A DNA stretch of 64,000 bases from positions 1 to 64,000 of the forward strand of contig URDJ01000011.1 in assembly GCA_900546615.1 (NCBI GenBank), given 5' to 3'. The stretch is from an uncultured Eubacteriales bacterium (GTDB taxonomy: Bacteria > Bacillota > Clostridia > Oscillospirales > Oscillospiraceae). A program made the translations under genes and the position numbers. Below the pieces are notes generated by a model. It saw only the letters and a list, made by a program, of their open reading frames with translations. It made no database searches and was not told the DNA's origin. Of the stretch, positions 6,765 to 15,420 are shown in pieces. The stretch's first letter is position 1. Each line of letters opens with the position of its first letter.

Positions 6765-8996
6765 TTGACAAGGTTTCGCATAGAAGTCAGGGGTATTGTG
6801 CAGGGTGTGGGCTTTCGGCCCTTCGTTCACAGGCTGGTAGGGAGGCATAAGCTGGCAGGCTGGGTGCGCAACAGCTCCGGGGGAGCCGAGCTGGAGCTCG
6901 AGGGCGAGGAGCCGGAGCTTCGCGGGTTCCTCAGAGAGCTGAGGGACGAGGCCCCGCCGCTTGCCGTGATAGAATCGGTGGAATGCCGCGAGCTGTCCGG
7001 AGCGGGTGGCTATGAGGGGTTCAGGATAATCGGCAGCGACAGGGGAGAGTCCATGCGCACGCTCGTCTCGCCCGACGTCGGCATCTGCCAGGACTGCCTG
7101 CGCGAGCTGCTCGACCCCTCCGACCGCAGGTACAGGTATCCCTTCATAAACTGTACGAACTGTGGTCCCAGGTTTACCATAATCCGCTCCGTGCCCTACG
7201 ACCGGGCCTTCACCTCCATGGCGGAGTTCCCGATGTGCCCGGACTGTGCGGCGGAGTTTGCGGACATTGAAAACAGGAGGTATCACGCGCAGCCGGACTG
7301 CTGCCCGGTCTGCGGACCGCGGACCTTTTTTATGGATGCGGAGGGCCGCAGGCTGCCGGGCGACGGCATAGAGGCGGCGCGGCGGCTGATAAAGGGCGGC
7401 GGCATCCTCTGCGTGAAGGGCCTGGGCGGCATGCACCTTGCCTGCCTCGCGGAGAATGAGGAGGCCGTGCGCGAGCTGCGGCGGCGCAAGCACAGGGACG
7501 AGAAGCCCTTCGCGGTGATGTGCCGCGACCTCGACTGTGCGCGGCGGCTCTGCGAGGTATCCGAGGCCGAGGCCCGGGCGCTTTCGTCCTTCCGCCGGCC
7601 CATCGTGCTGCTGGATAAGCGCTCTCGCGGAGAGCTGATGCATCTGAGCGAGAACAATGCACTGGGCGTGATGCTCCCGTACACGCCGCTGCACGTGCTG
7701 CTGTTCGGGGACGATCTCGACTGTCTTGTGATGACGAGCGCGAACCTCTCCGACACACCTATTGTATATAAAAACGCCGAGGCGCTGGAGAAGCTGCGTG
7801 GCCTGGCGGACGGCTTTCTGCTGCACGACCGCGAGATACTGACCCGCTGCGACGATTCGCTCCTGCGGGTATATGAGGGCCGGGACTACCCGGTGCGCCG
7901 CTCGCGGGGCTACGTGCCGTATCCTATAACGATAAAGGGCCTGAGGCCGGGAATGCTGTCCTGCGGGGCGGAGCAGAAGGCGGGTTTCTGCCTCTCGAAG
8001 GAGGGCCACGCCTTCCCGAGCCAGCACATCGGCGACCTCAAGAACCTCGAGACGCTCGACTGCTACGAGGAGCAGCTGAGGCATTTTGCGAAGCTGTTCG
8101 ACTTCGAGCCGGTCGCCGTCGCCTGCGACATGCACCCGGACTACCTCTCGACAGAGGTCGCGGAGCGGATAGCGGCGGAAAGGCATATACCGCTCCTGCG
8201 GGTGCAGCACCACCACGCGCACATGGTGTCCTGCATGGCGGACAACGGTCTTGAGGGCGAGTGCCTGGGCCTCGTCTGGGACGGCACGGGCTATGGCCCG
8301 GACGGGACGATCTGGGGCGCGGAGCTGCTCGCGGGCGGTGCGCGGGGCTTCAGGAGGCTCGGGACGATGCGTCCCATACCCCTGCCGGGCGGGGACGCGG
8401 CGACGAAGGAGATATGGCGCACCGCCGAGGCGCTCAGGTACGAGGCGGGGCTTGAAAATAACAACGGGACGATAAAAAAGCTGCTCGAACGGGGACTTAA
8501 CTGCCCGAAAAGCTCGGGCATGGGGCGGCTGTTCGACGGCGTGTGCGCGCTGGCGGGCATACGCGCGGAGTGCAGTTACGAGGGCCAGGGCGCGGTGCTG
8601 CTCGAGGCCGCGGCAGACGCCGGAGAGCGCGGGGAGTACGAGTGTGCGTTTTACGGCGAGGGCGGCGTGACGGTCTTCGACTGGCGGCCCATGGTGAGGC
8701 AGATCGCCTCGGGCGGCGAGGCCCCGGGGACGGTCGCGGCGAAGTTTATGAATACCCTCGTGAGCATGGCGGCGGCACAGTGCCGCTCGGCGGCGGAGCA
8801 GACAGGGCTCCGGCGCGTGGTGCTCTCGGGCGGGGTGTTTCAGAATATGTATCTCATGGCGAGGCTGCCGGAGCGGCTGAGGGCTGAGGGCTTTGAGGTC
8901 TTCACGCACAGCCGGGTCTCCCCGAACGACGAGGGCGTGGCCCTCGGGCAGCTCATGATCCTGGAGGCAGAGTATGTGTCTGGCGGTACCGCTTAA
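6765..8996 (+). CDS. hypF: HypF, carbamoyltransferase for NiFe hydrogenase maturation
   Basis: HypF makes a carbamoyl-adenylate from carbamoyl phosphate and loads it on HypE, the source of the CN ligands of the active-site iron. The 743-aa protein has an acylphosphatase domain (about 1-90, with a G-I-V-Q-G-V-G-F-R-P-F motif). Two zinc-finger pairs follow (CQDC/CTNC and CPDC/CPVC, about 105-185). Next come a YrdC-like domain and a C-terminal Kae1/TobZ-like domain with H-H-H-A-H near 480. I chose TTG 6765, which follows a GGGGG site, because the longer ATG lies before the predicted transcription start. It is the first gene of the block and overlaps hypC by 23 nt. Confidence 0.95.
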   Translation: MTRFRIEVRGIVQGVGFRPFVHRLVGRHKLAGWVRNSSGGAELELEGEEPELRGFLRELRDEAPPLAVIESVECRELSGAGGYEGFRIIGSDRGESMRTLVSPDVGICQDCLRELLDPSDRRYRYPFINCTNCGPRFTIIRSVPYDRAFTSMAEFPMCPDCAAEFADIENRRYHAQPDCCPVCGPRTFFMDAEGRRLPGDGIEAARRLIKGGGILCVKGLGGMHLACLAENEEAVRELRRRKHRDEKPFAVMCRDLDCARRLCEVSEAEARALSSFRRPIVLLDKRSRGELMHLSENNALGVMLPYTPLHVLLFGDDLDCLVMTSANLSDTPIVYKNAEALEKLRGLADGFLLHDREILTRCDDSLLRVYEGRDYPVRRSRGYVPYPITIKGLRPGMLSCGAEQKAGFCLSKEGHAFPSQHIGDLKNLETLDCYEEQLRHFAKLFDFEPVAVACDMHPDYLSTEVAERIAAERHIPLLRVQHHHAHMVSCMADNGLEGECLGLVWDGTGYGPDGTIWGAELLAGGARGFRRLGTMRPIPLPGGDAATKEIWRTAEALRYEAGLENNNGTIKKLLERGLNCPKSSGMGRLFDGVCALAGIRAECSYEGQGAVLLEAAADAGERGEYECAFYGEGGVTVFDWRPMVRQIASGGEAPGTVAAKFMNTLVSMAAAQCRSAAEQTGLRRVVLSGGVFQNMYLMARLPERLRAEGFEVFTHSRVSPNDEGVALGQLMILEAEYVSGGTA

Positions 8997-9195
8997 GATA
9001 GTTGAGATAGACGGTCTGGACGCCGTCGGCGAGGTCGAGGGCCTGCGCCGGCGGATGCGGCTGGACTTTATAAAGGAGCCGAAGCTGGGCGAGTACGTCA
9101 TCGTCCACGCGGGCTTCGCCATAGAGCGCCTGCCGGAAAAACAGGCGCTGGAGGACATAGCGGAGTGGGCAGAGGTGGAAGATGCGCTCCGCTGA
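8974..9195 (+). CDS. hypC: HypC, hydrogenase maturation chaperone
   Basis: This 73-aa OB-fold protein begins M-C-L-A-V-P, carrying the invariant Cys2. With HypD, that cysteine holds the Fe(CN)2CO unit and hands it to the large subunit precursor. It has the usual length. Its 5' end lies inside hypF and its 3' end inside hypD, so all three are translationally coupled. Only one HypC/HybG paralogue is seen, as expected for a single hydrogenase. Confidence 0.95.
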   Translation: MCLAVPLKIVEIDGLDAVGEVEGLRRRMRLDFIKEPKLGEYVIVHAGFAIERLPEKQALEDIAEWAEVEDALR

Positions 9196-10243
9196 AATAT
9201 TGGAGAGGATAAACGCCCTGCCGAAGCTGCGCGTCAGGCTCATGGAGGTCTGCGGCACGCACACGATGGCGATAGCGAAGGCCGGGATAAAGAGGCTCCT
9301 GCCTGAGGGCGTGGAGCTGGTGTCGGGGCCAGGCTGCCCGGTGTGCGTGACGCCGCCGGAGCTGATGGACGCGGCGCTCGAGCTGGCCTCGAGGCCGGGC
9401 GTCACGGTGGCAAGCTACGGGGACATGATACGCGTGCCCGGCTCGAGAAGGGGCGACGACCTCGCCCACCGCAGGGCGCGCGGCGGCTCGGTCGAGCTGG
9501 TGTACTCGCCCATGGACGCCGTGGAGCTGGCGAAAAAGCGCCCGGAGCGCGAGGTGGTGTTCCTCGGCGTGGGCTTTGAGACGACGGCGCCGGGCACGGC
9601 GGCGAGCGTCATAGCCGCTAGGGAGCAGGGCGTAACGAACTACTCCGTGTTCCCCATGTTCAGGCTGGTCGAGCCGGCGCTGCGGGCGCTCATCGGCTCG
9701 GAGGGCTTCGACGTGCAGGGTTTTCTCTGCCCGGGCCACGTCGCGGTCGTGACGGGCGCTGAGCACTTCAGGTTCCTGCCGGAGGAATACGGCCTGCCGG
9801 CCGTGGTCGCGGGCTTTGAGCCGGAGGACATACTGCTCTCGGTCTATGAGCTGCTCAGGATGCTGGCCGAGGGACGGCCGGGACTCGTGAACGAGTATAA
9901 ACGCGCGGTCAGCGCCGAGGGGAACGCCCTCGCGCAGGAAATGCTCAGGCGGGCTTTCAGACCGGCTCGGGCCTCCTGGCGCGGCCTGGGCGAGATAGAC
10001 GAAAGCGGGCTGGAATTTGCTGAGGAACTGGCGGCGTTCGACGCCGTGAAGAAGTTCGATATAAGCCTGAACAGGGCCGAGACGCCCACGGCCTGCCGCT
10101 GCGGTGATGTAATAACGGGCCGGATGCCGCCCGAGGGCTGCCCGCTGTTCGGGAAAATATGCACGCCGGAGGACCCGGTCGGGCCATGCATGGTGTCCTC
10201 GGAGGGCGCCTGCGCCGCGGCGTACAAATACCGGGAGTACTGA
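9182..10243 (+). CDS. hypD: HypD, Fe(CN)2CO assembly scaffold
   Basis: HypD binds HypC and HypE and is the [4Fe-4S] protein on which the diatomic ligands are assembled on iron. The 353-aa protein shows the family motifs: E-V-C-G-T-H-T near 22-28 (C24), G-P-G-C-P-V-C-V-T near 49-57 (C52, C55) and G-F-E-T-T-A-P near 130. C-terminal cysteines in the usual cluster region (C-R-C-G-D, C-P-L-F-G-K-I-C) bind the [4Fe-4S] centre. The length is typical. It overlaps hypC by 14 nt and ends 1 nt before the hypE start. Confidence 0.95.
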   Translation: MRSAEILERINALPKLRVRLMEVCGTHTMAIAKAGIKRLLPEGVELVSGPGCPVCVTPPELMDAALELASRPGVTVASYGDMIRVPGSRRGDDLAHRRARGGSVELVYSPMDAVELAKKRPEREVVFLGVGFETTAPGTAASVIAAREQGVTNYSVFPMFRLVEPALRALIGSEGFDVQGFLCPGHVAVVTGAEHFRFLPEEYGLPAVVAGFEPEDILLSVYELLRMLAEGRPGLVNEYKRAVSAEGNALAQEMLRRAFRPARASWRGLGEIDESGLEFAEELAAFDAVKKFDISLNRAETPTACRCGDVITGRMPPEGCPLFGKICTPEDPVGPCMVSSEGACAAAYKYREY

Positions 10244-10244
10244 G

Positions 10245-11237
10245 ATGGACGATATAATAACCCTCGACTACGGCAGCGGCGGCAAGAAGACAGCCACGCT
10301 CATAGACGAGATAATAATACCGGAACTGGGGAACAATACGCTGAACAGCCTCGGCGACGGGGCGATATTGGACGGGCAGCTCGCCTTCTCGACGGACAGC
10401 TTCGTCGTAAGCCCGCTGTTTTTCCCGGGAGGCGATATCGGCAAGCTGTGCGTCTGCGGCACGGTGAACGACCTCGCCATGTGCGGCGCGGAGCCGAAAT
10501 ACCTGAGCCTCGCCCTAATCATCGAGGAGGGCCTGCCGACGGAGAGCCTGCGCCGCATCGTTGCCTCCATAAAGGCCGCGGCAGAGAGCGCGGGCGTCGC
10601 GGTCGTCACCGGCGACACCAAGGTGGTCGAGCGCGGAAGGGGAGACGGAGTTTACATAACTACATCCGGCATAGGCGTCGTGAGGTACCCTGGTCTCGGG
10701 CCGGAGCGGATGCGGCCGGGCGACGCGGTGCTCATCTCGGGCACGGCAGGCGACCACGGCGCGGCGGTGATGCTCGCGCGAGACGGCCTTATGGAGGGCG
10801 AGATACGCTCCGACTGCGCGGCCCTGAATGGATTGGCGCGGGCGGTGCTGGAGTCCGGCGCGGATGTCAAAGTCCTGCGCGACCCGACTCGCGGCGGAGC
10901 GGCGACGACGCTCTGCGAGTTTGCGGAGAGCGCGAAGCTGGGGATAGAGCTCGACGAGGCGGCGATACCCGTGAGAGGGGACGTCTCGGCTGCCTGCGAG
11001 CTGCTGGGCCTCGACCCGCTCTACTGCGCGAACGAGGGCAAGATGCTTGCCGTGGTAGCCGCAGAGGACGCGGAGCGGGTGCTCGGCGCGATGCAGGGCG
11101 TCAGGGAGGGCGAAAACGCCGCGATAATAGGCAGGGTGATATCCGACAGGCCGGGCAAGGTCGTACTGAGGACCGCCATGGGCGGGGGCCGGATATTGCA
11201 GAAGCTCGCGGGGGCGCAGCTTCCGCGCATATGTTAG
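10245..11237 (+). CDS. hypE: HypE, carbamoyl dehydratase
   Basis: HypE takes the carbamoyl group from HypF onto its C-terminal cysteine, dehydrates it with ATP to a thiocyanate and donates CN to HypCD. The 330-aa protein is a PurM-like kinase fold with an N-terminal D-Y-G-S-G-G-K, F-S-T-D-S-F near 48-53, and D-P-T-R-G-G near 207-212. It ends in P-R-I-C, so the acceptor Cys330 is present. The gene follows hypD after 1 nt. After it come 53 nt with no clear promoter before the hydrogenase genes, so read-through is likely. Confidence 0.95.
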   Translation: MDDIITLDYGSGGKKTATLIDEIIIPELGNNTLNSLGDGAILDGQLAFSTDSFVVSPLFFPGGDIGKLCVCGTVNDLAMCGAEPKYLSLALIIEEGLPTESLRRIVASIKAAAESAGVAVVTGDTKVVERGRGDGVYITTSGIGVVRYPGLGPERMRPGDAVLISGTAGDHGAAVMLARDGLMEGEIRSDCAALNGLARAVLESGADVKVLRDPTRGGAATTLCEFAESAKLGIELDEAAIPVRGDVSAACELLGLDPLYCANEGKMLAVVAAEDAERVLGAMQGVREGENAAIIGRVISDRPGKVVLRTAMGGGRILQKLAGAQLPRIC

Positions 11238-11290
11238 TCCGCAATGCTTTTTGAAATATCTTTATTTTTGAGAACAAAGAGGTGGAAAAG

Positions 11291-11695
11291 ATGCAGGAAT
11301 ACAGGATGACCCGTATAACGAAGGAGGAGATCGTCCCCACCGCACTGCGGATGCGGCATGAGGGCAGGTGGCTGGTGATGATACACGGCCAGGTAGAGCC
11401 TGACGGGCAGGTCCGCGTGAGCTATGACTACGCTGTGGACCCGGCGGTCGAGAGCTACTATGTCCTCGGGGAGACGGTTTTGCCTTCGATATCGGGCATC
11501 TATGACGAGGCCGCGCGATGGCCGGAGTGTGAGCTGCATGAGCTGATGGGGCTGGAGTTCGAGGGGCTGGATACCTCAAAGAGGCTGTTCCTACCGGAGG
11601 ATATGCTCGAGACCCAGGGCAAGGGGCACATACTGGTCACGCCGCTCAGCGAGCTGCGCGAGAAGCGCGTGGAGATCATGGAGAAGGAGGAATAA
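11291..11695 (+). CDS. Mbh-type hydrogenase subunit, NuoC/30-kDa-like (MbhK)
   Basis: This 134-aa protein corresponds to the NuoC-like subunit (MbhK/EchD) of group 4 hydrogenases. That subunit packs against the catalytic subunit at the membrane arm. The C-terminal half holds the family signature I-S-G-I-Y-D-E-A-x-W-x-E-x-E-L-H-E-L-M-G-L-x-F-x-G, in pieces near residues 68-95. The N-terminal half is divergent, as is common. ATG 11291 is chosen because GAGGTGG (11279-11285) is 5 nt upstream; a GTG at 11282 overlaps that site. It ends 6 nt before the large-subunit gene. Confidence 0.85.
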   Translation: MQEYRMTRITKEEIVPTALRMRHEGRWLVMIHGQVEPDGQVRVSYDYAVDPAVESYYVLGETVLPSISGIYDEAARWPECELHELMGLEFEGLDTSKRLFLPEDMLETQGKGHILVTPLSELREKRVEIMEKEE

Positions 11696-11701
11696 GGGCG
11701 C

Positions 11702-12784
11702 ATGAGCTACATCGTACCAATAGGGCCTTACCATCCCGCGCTTGAGGAACCCATACACGCGAAGCTGTACACCGAGGGAGAGGTCATAAAGGATGCAGAG
11801 GTGTTCGTGGGCTATAACCACCGCGGCATCGAGAAGCTGGCGACGGAGCGCAATGCCATCCAGACGCTGGTGCTGGTGGAGCGCGTCTGCGGCATCTGCT
11901 CGCACTCGCATTCCTTCGCCTACGCCATGGCCGTTGAGGGCATAAACGGCATGGAGGTGCCGAAGCGCGGCGAGTATATCCGCGTCATCACCGCGGAGCT
12001 GGAGCGGCTGCACTCTCACCTGCTCTGGGCTGGCATAGCCTTCCACATCATAGGCCACGACAGCATGTTCATGCACACCTGGGACGTGCGCGAGCTCATC
12101 ATGGATATGCTGGAGGAACTCTCCGGCAACCGCGTCAACTACGGCATGGTGACGATAGGCGGCGCCAGACGCGATATCTCCGACGAGATGCGCCGCGACT
12201 TCCTGGCAAAGCTCGACAAGGTCGGCCCCATCGTGGACAGGATAGTCGAGATAAGCCTGAACGACAAGACCATCGCCATGCGCACGAAGGGCGTCGGGGT
12301 CATGTCAACCGAAGATGCCATACGTCTGGGCGCGGTCGGGCCTCATGCGAGGGCTTCGGGCGTGAAGATAGACGTCAGGCGCGACGCTCCGTACTCGTCC
12401 TACGACGACTTTGAGTTCGATATACCCGTGTGCGACAGCTGCGACGTGTTCGCGCGCGTGGTGGTGAGGCTGCTGGAGTGCTATGAGAGCGTGAAGATAC
12501 TCCGGCAGGCTCTGGAGAATCTCCCGGCCGGGCCGATAAATCTCGGCAACAAGATACCGAAAATAAAAGAGGGCGAGTTCGTGGCGAGGCACGAGGCCCC
12601 GCGCGGGCAGCTCTCGCACAAGGTCGCGGGCAACGGCGGGCAGATGAACCAGCGTGTGAGCATACACGTGCCGAGCTACAAAAACACGCCGACCGTGCCG
12701 CACATGCTGCGCGGGAACACGGTGGCGGACGCGGGCCTCATCATAGCGAGCATCGACCCCTGCTTCAGCTGTCTCGACAGGTGA
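11702..12784 (+). CDS. Catalytic [NiFe] subunit of an Mbh-type hydrogenase (MbhL)
   Basis: This 360-aa group 4 large subunit holds the Ni-Fe(CN)2CO site that reduces protons to H2. The two cysteine pairs are R-V-C63-G-I-C66 and D-P-C354-x-x-C357, and the R-G-x-E motif lies at about 41-44. The protein stops at the Arg three residues after C357, so there is no C-terminal peptide to be cleaved. No hydrogenase endopeptidase gene is seen in the block, in agreement. Group 4 enzymes such as CooH and EchE are known to lack this extension. It lies between the NuoC-like gene and hypA. The assignment to the Mbh rather than the Ech type rests on the Mrp-like genes downstream. Confidence 0.92.
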   Translation: MSYIVPIGPYHPALEEPIHAKLYTEGEVIKDAEVFVGYNHRGIEKLATERNAIQTLVLVERVCGICSHSHSFAYAMAVEGINGMEVPKRGEYIRVITAELERLHSHLLWAGIAFHIIGHDSMFMHTWDVRELIMDMLEELSGNRVNYGMVTIGGARRDISDEMRRDFLAKLDKVGPIVDRIVEISLNDKTIAMRTKGVGVMSTEDAIRLGAVGPHARASGVKIDVRRDAPYSSYDDFEFDIPVCDSCDVFARVVVRLLECYESVKILRQALENLPAGPINLGNKIPKIKEGEFVARHEAPRGQLSHKVAGNGGQMNQRVSIHVPSYKNTPTVPHMLRGNTVADAGLIIASIDPCFSCLDR

Positions 12785-12785
12785 G

Positions 12786-13121
12786 ATGCACGAGCTTGCG
12801 ATAATGCAGAGCGTTGTGGCCGTCTGCGAGCGGGAGGCCGCGGAAAAGGGCTTCCGGCGGGTCGAGAGGATAGACCTCGCGGTCGGGGCGCTGAGCGGAT
12901 TCGAGCCTGAGTGCATGTTTGAATTCTTTCCGGCGGCTGCCGTGGGTACGGTGGCAGAGGGGGCGAAGCTCACGACGCGGGTGATACCGGCGGCGATAGA
13001 GTGCCCGGACTGCGGCTACTCGGGCGAGGCAAAGGGCGCGGAATGTCCCCGATGCGGCGGCTGGAGCTTCAGACTCACACAGGGCAGGGAATTTTACATT
13101 GATTCGATCGTAGTTGAGTAA
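12786..13121 (+). CDS. hypA: HypA, nickel insertion protein
   Basis: HypA delivers Ni2+ to the large subunit, usually together with the GTPase HypB. The 111-aa protein has the nickel ligand His2 (M-H-E-L) and the structural zinc site C73-P-D-C76 with C87-P-R-C90. Length and layout are typical. It starts 1 nt after the large-subunit stop, so it is made with its client. hypB is not found anywhere in this window, so nickel transfer relies on a distant HypB or on HypA alone. Confidence 0.95.
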   Translation: MHELAIMQSVVAVCEREAAEKGFRRVERIDLAVGALSGFEPECMFEFFPAAAVGTVAEGAKLTTRVIPAAIECPDCGYSGEAKGAECPRCGGWSFRLTQGREFYIDSIVVE

Positions 13122-13137
13122 TACAGGAGGTGTCAAC

Positions 13138-13665
13138 TTGGAAGCAAAGCGTAAGACGGCGTTTGGCGCGTGGTTTGCCACGTTCGTACTGTGCTACTTC
13201 TTCTGGATACTATTGACGGGCTCGTTCGCCTGGCAGGAGCTCGCCGCGGGCGCGGTGGTCTCGGCGGGCGTGGCGCTGTTCTCGGCGCGCTGGTTCGTGC
13301 ACGAGGCCCCGGGCAGGTTCTTCGGCAAGCAGCTGTTCATCCTCATCTGGTACTGCGTGGGCATCTTCCCCTGGGAGCTCATAAAGGCCAACTGGGATAT
13401 GGCAAAGCGCGCGCTCTCGCCGAAGCTGAAGATCAACCCCGGGATAATAAGGGTGCCCGTGGACATCCCCACGGAGTACGGCAAGACGATGCTGGCAAAC
13501 TCCATCACCCTGACGCCCGGCACCATCACGGTGGACATAGACGAGCGCGGGGGCCAGACCTGGTACTATATCCACTGGATAGACGTGGTCGAGACGGAGC
13601 GGACAGCGGCGGGAGACGTGATAAAGGGCCGCATGGAAAAATGGATAAGGAGGGTCTGGCAATGA
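13138..13665 (+). CDS. MrpE-like subunit (MbhA) of the membrane hydrogenase
   Basis: This 175-aa protein has N-terminal membrane helices and a soluble C-terminal half with T-L-T-P-G-T and the H-W-I-D strand typical of MnhE/MrpE. In Mrp and Mbh complexes it belongs to the Na+/H+-translocating membrane module. TTG 13138 is chosen because a perfect AGGAGG (13125-13130) lies 7 nt upstream; a TTG at 13114 overlaps hypA. It begins a run of eight genes joined by 4- to 8-nt overlaps, which implies tightly coupled synthesis of the small membrane subunits. Confidence 0.9.
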   Translation: MEAKRKTAFGAWFATFVLCYFFWILLTGSFAWQELAAGAVVSAGVALFSARWFVHEAPGRFFGKQLFILIWYCVGIFPWELIKANWDMAKRALSPKLKINPGIIRVPVDIPTEYGKTMLANSITLTPGTITVDIDERGGQTWYYIHWIDVVETERTAAGDVIKGRMEKWIRRVWQ

Positions 13666-13916
13666 CAGAACTCATATACTTTGCCATTTTCTACATACTG
13701 TGCTGCTTCATAGTCATCTGGCGGCTCATAAAAGGCCCGACGGCTCCGGACAGGGCCGTGGCGGGCGACTGTGTGGACGTGCTGACCGATATGGCGCTGG
13801 TGCTCGTGGCCATGTACTCCGGCCGCGGCATCTACCTTGACATCGCCATCGTGACGGCCATCCTGGGCTTTTTGAGCCAGGTGCTCATCGGAAAGTATCT
13901 GGAGGGCACGCTATGA
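13662..13916 (+). CDS. MrpF-like subunit (MbhB)
   Basis: This 84-aa protein has three hydrophobic helices. It carries the MrpF/MnhF core: G-P-T-A-P-D-R near 26-32 and an acidic residue in the middle helix (D-C-V-D-V-L-T-D). It overlaps both neighbours by 4 nt. In the known Mrp and Mbh structures this subunit lies in the sodium-translocation part of the membrane arm. Confidence 0.9.
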   Translation: MTELIYFAIFYILCCFIVIWRLIKGPTAPDRAVAGDCVDVLTDMALVLVAMYSGRGIYLDIAIVTAILGFLSQVLIGKYLEGTL

Positions 13917-14311
13917 ATATCGTACTCAGGGTCATCATCGACATATTTATCGTCGGCGGCTGTTTCTTCGCCTTTGCGGGCGCGGTGGGCATCGTGCGCA
14001 TGCCGGACACCTTTTCAAGGATGCAGAGCTCGACGAATATCACGACGCTGGGCATACTGCTGACGCTCATAGGCGCCGTGCTGTATTTCATCTTTGTGAT
14101 GCACAGCTGGGGCAGCGCTGCGAAGGTCGTCGTCATCGGCGTGCTGACAGTGCTGGCGAACCCCGTGGGCGGCCACGCCATAGCGCGCGCGGCGTACCGG
14201 ATAGGCATAAGGCCGGAGCGCGAGTTCGCGGTGGACGATCTGGCCGACCCGGAGGCCTGCGCCGAGCCTGAGGCTGAGGCCGTTGTGGAAAAGGAGGGTG
14301 ATGAGGCATGA
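13913..14311 (+). CDS. MrpG-like subunit (MbhC)
   Basis: This 132-aa protein has three membrane helices and the MrpG motif R-M-P-D-T-F-S-R-M-Q near 32-41, followed by a conserved T-L-G helix. The last ~30 residues form an acidic tail rich in Glu, Asp and Ala, longer than in many MnhG proteins. It overlaps its neighbours by 4 nt. The role, in the ion-pumping membrane module, follows from family and context. Confidence 0.9.
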   Translation: MNIVLRVIIDIFIVGGCFFAFAGAVGIVRMPDTFSRMQSSTNITTLGILLTLIGAVLYFIFVMHSWGSAAKVVVIGVLTVLANPVGGHAIARAAYRIGIRPEREFAVDDLADPEACAEPEAEAVVEKEGDEA

Positions 14312-14568
14312 TAACACCGATGTACGTTCTCAATGCGCTCATAGTCCTCGGCATAGTCGTCAGCGCCATACTCACCGTGACGGTGAAGCGGACGCTCTCG
14401 AGCATCATCTGTCTTGCGGCCTGCGGCGCTTTCGTGTCGCTGGAGTTCATCATGCTCCAGGCCCCGGACGTCGCGATAGCCGAGGCGGCGGTCGGCGTCG
14501 TGCTCACGACGATAATCTTCGTCGTAGCGCTGCGCAAGACCGGCGGAAAGGGGGAGGATGAGAAATGA
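14308..14568 (+). CDS. MbhD-like subunit (DUF4040, MrpA C-terminal part)
   Basis: This 86-aa protein with three hydrophobic segments matches the DUF4040/MbhD family, the piece that forms part of the MrpA C-terminus in true Mrp antiporters. The motif Q-A-P-D-V-A-I-A-E-A near residues 51-60 is diagnostic. A separate, short MbhD gene, together with the absence of a large MrpA, marks this as a hydrogenase rather than a stand-alone antiporter. Confidence 0.88.
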   Translation: MITPMYVLNALIVLGIVVSAILTVTVKRTLSSIICLAACGAFVSLEFIMLQAPDVAIAEAAVGVVLTTIIFVVALRKTGGKGEDEK

Positions 14569-14921
14569 AAAAGCTGGTACTGGCAGTCTCGCTCATCGTT
14601 ATCCTGATAACCGGCATCATCTCCGTGACGTATATGTACCGGGAGATACCCGTGACCTACGACGGCAGGGGCACGGATGTCTACGCGCTCCAGCAGAACC
14701 CGGAGAGCTATGACGTCTCCGACCCGGACGGCGCGGCGAGCATAATCGTGCAGGAGAACCTCTCGAAGACTCAGGCGGTAAACAACGTGACGGCCATAGT
14801 TTTCGACTTCCGCGGCTACGATACTCTGGGCGAGAGCTTTGTGCTGCTCATCGCCATAACCGGCGCCACCGTCATCCTGCGGCGTCAGACCAAGAGATGG
14901 GAGGGCGGCCGCAATGAATAA
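14565..14921 (+). CDS. MbhE-like subunit (MrpA C-terminal part)
   Basis: This 118-aa protein has a hydrophobic N-terminal helix (about 4-24), an exposed middle and a C-terminal helix (about 90-108). V-N-N-V-T-A-I-V-F-D-F-R-G-Y-D-T-L-G-E, read in two pieces near residues 71-90, is the hallmark of MbhE and of the MrpA C-terminus. It overlaps mbhD by 4 nt and mbhF by 8 nt. Confidence 0.88.
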   Translation: MKKLVLAVSLIVILITGIISVTYMYREIPVTYDGRGTDVYALQQNPESYDVSDPDGAASIIVQENLSKTQAVNNVTAIVFDFRGYDTLGESFVLLIAITGATVILRRQTKRWEGGRNE

Positions 14922-15420
14922 GAAGTGGAAACGCGACGACCTCATCGTCCGCTCCCTTGCGGACAGCTACCTGCCCATAGCGCTCGTGCTGGGCTTCTAC
15001 GTCATACTGCACGGCAACATCAGCCCCGGCGGCGGCTTTCAGGGCGGCGTGCTGGCGGCGAGCGGCGTGCTGCTGCTCTACCTCGGCTACGGTTTCAGGG
15101 GCATAGCTACCGCTATCAACATGGAGCGCATGCACAGGCTCGAGGCGGTGGGCGCCATCGCCTACGTGCTCTTTGCCATGCTGGGCATCTTCGCGGGCTA
15201 CAACTTCTGCCGCAACATCCTCTGGAACAGCGGCAGCATAGGCGACCTGTGGAGCTCGGGCACCATAGCGCTCATGAACTACGCGGTCGGCTTCAAGGTG
15301 CTCACCGGCGTGGGCTTCCTGCTGCTGCTCGTCATCTACCTGCTCGGTATGGACGAGGAGCACGAGTTTGACGGCACCATACCCACCACGGAGCACGAGG
15401 AAGGGGGGCTGTCCAAATGA
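14914..15420 (+). CDS. MrpB-like subunit (MbhF)
   Basis: This 168-aa protein has four hydrophobic helices. The MnhB/MrpB signature H-G-N-I-S-P-G-G-G-F-Q-G-G lies near 30-42. The conserved helix with N-Y-A-V-G-F-K-V near 120-127 follows. It overlaps the next gene by 4 nt. It belongs to the ion-translocating membrane module. Confidence 0.92.
   Translation: MNKKWKRDDLIVRSLADSYLPIALVLGFYVILHGNISPGGGFQGGVLAASGVLLLYLGYGFRGIATAINMERMHRLEAVGAIAYVLFAMLGIFAGYNFCRNILWNSGSIGDLWSSGTIALMNYAVGFKVLTGVGFLLLLVIYLLGMDEEHEFDGTIPTTEHEEGGLSK

Noticed and set aside
13114..13137. TTG 13114 as start of the MrpE-like gene
   Set aside because: It lies within the hypA stop region and upstream of the AGGAGG site, which is ideally spaced for TTG 13138.
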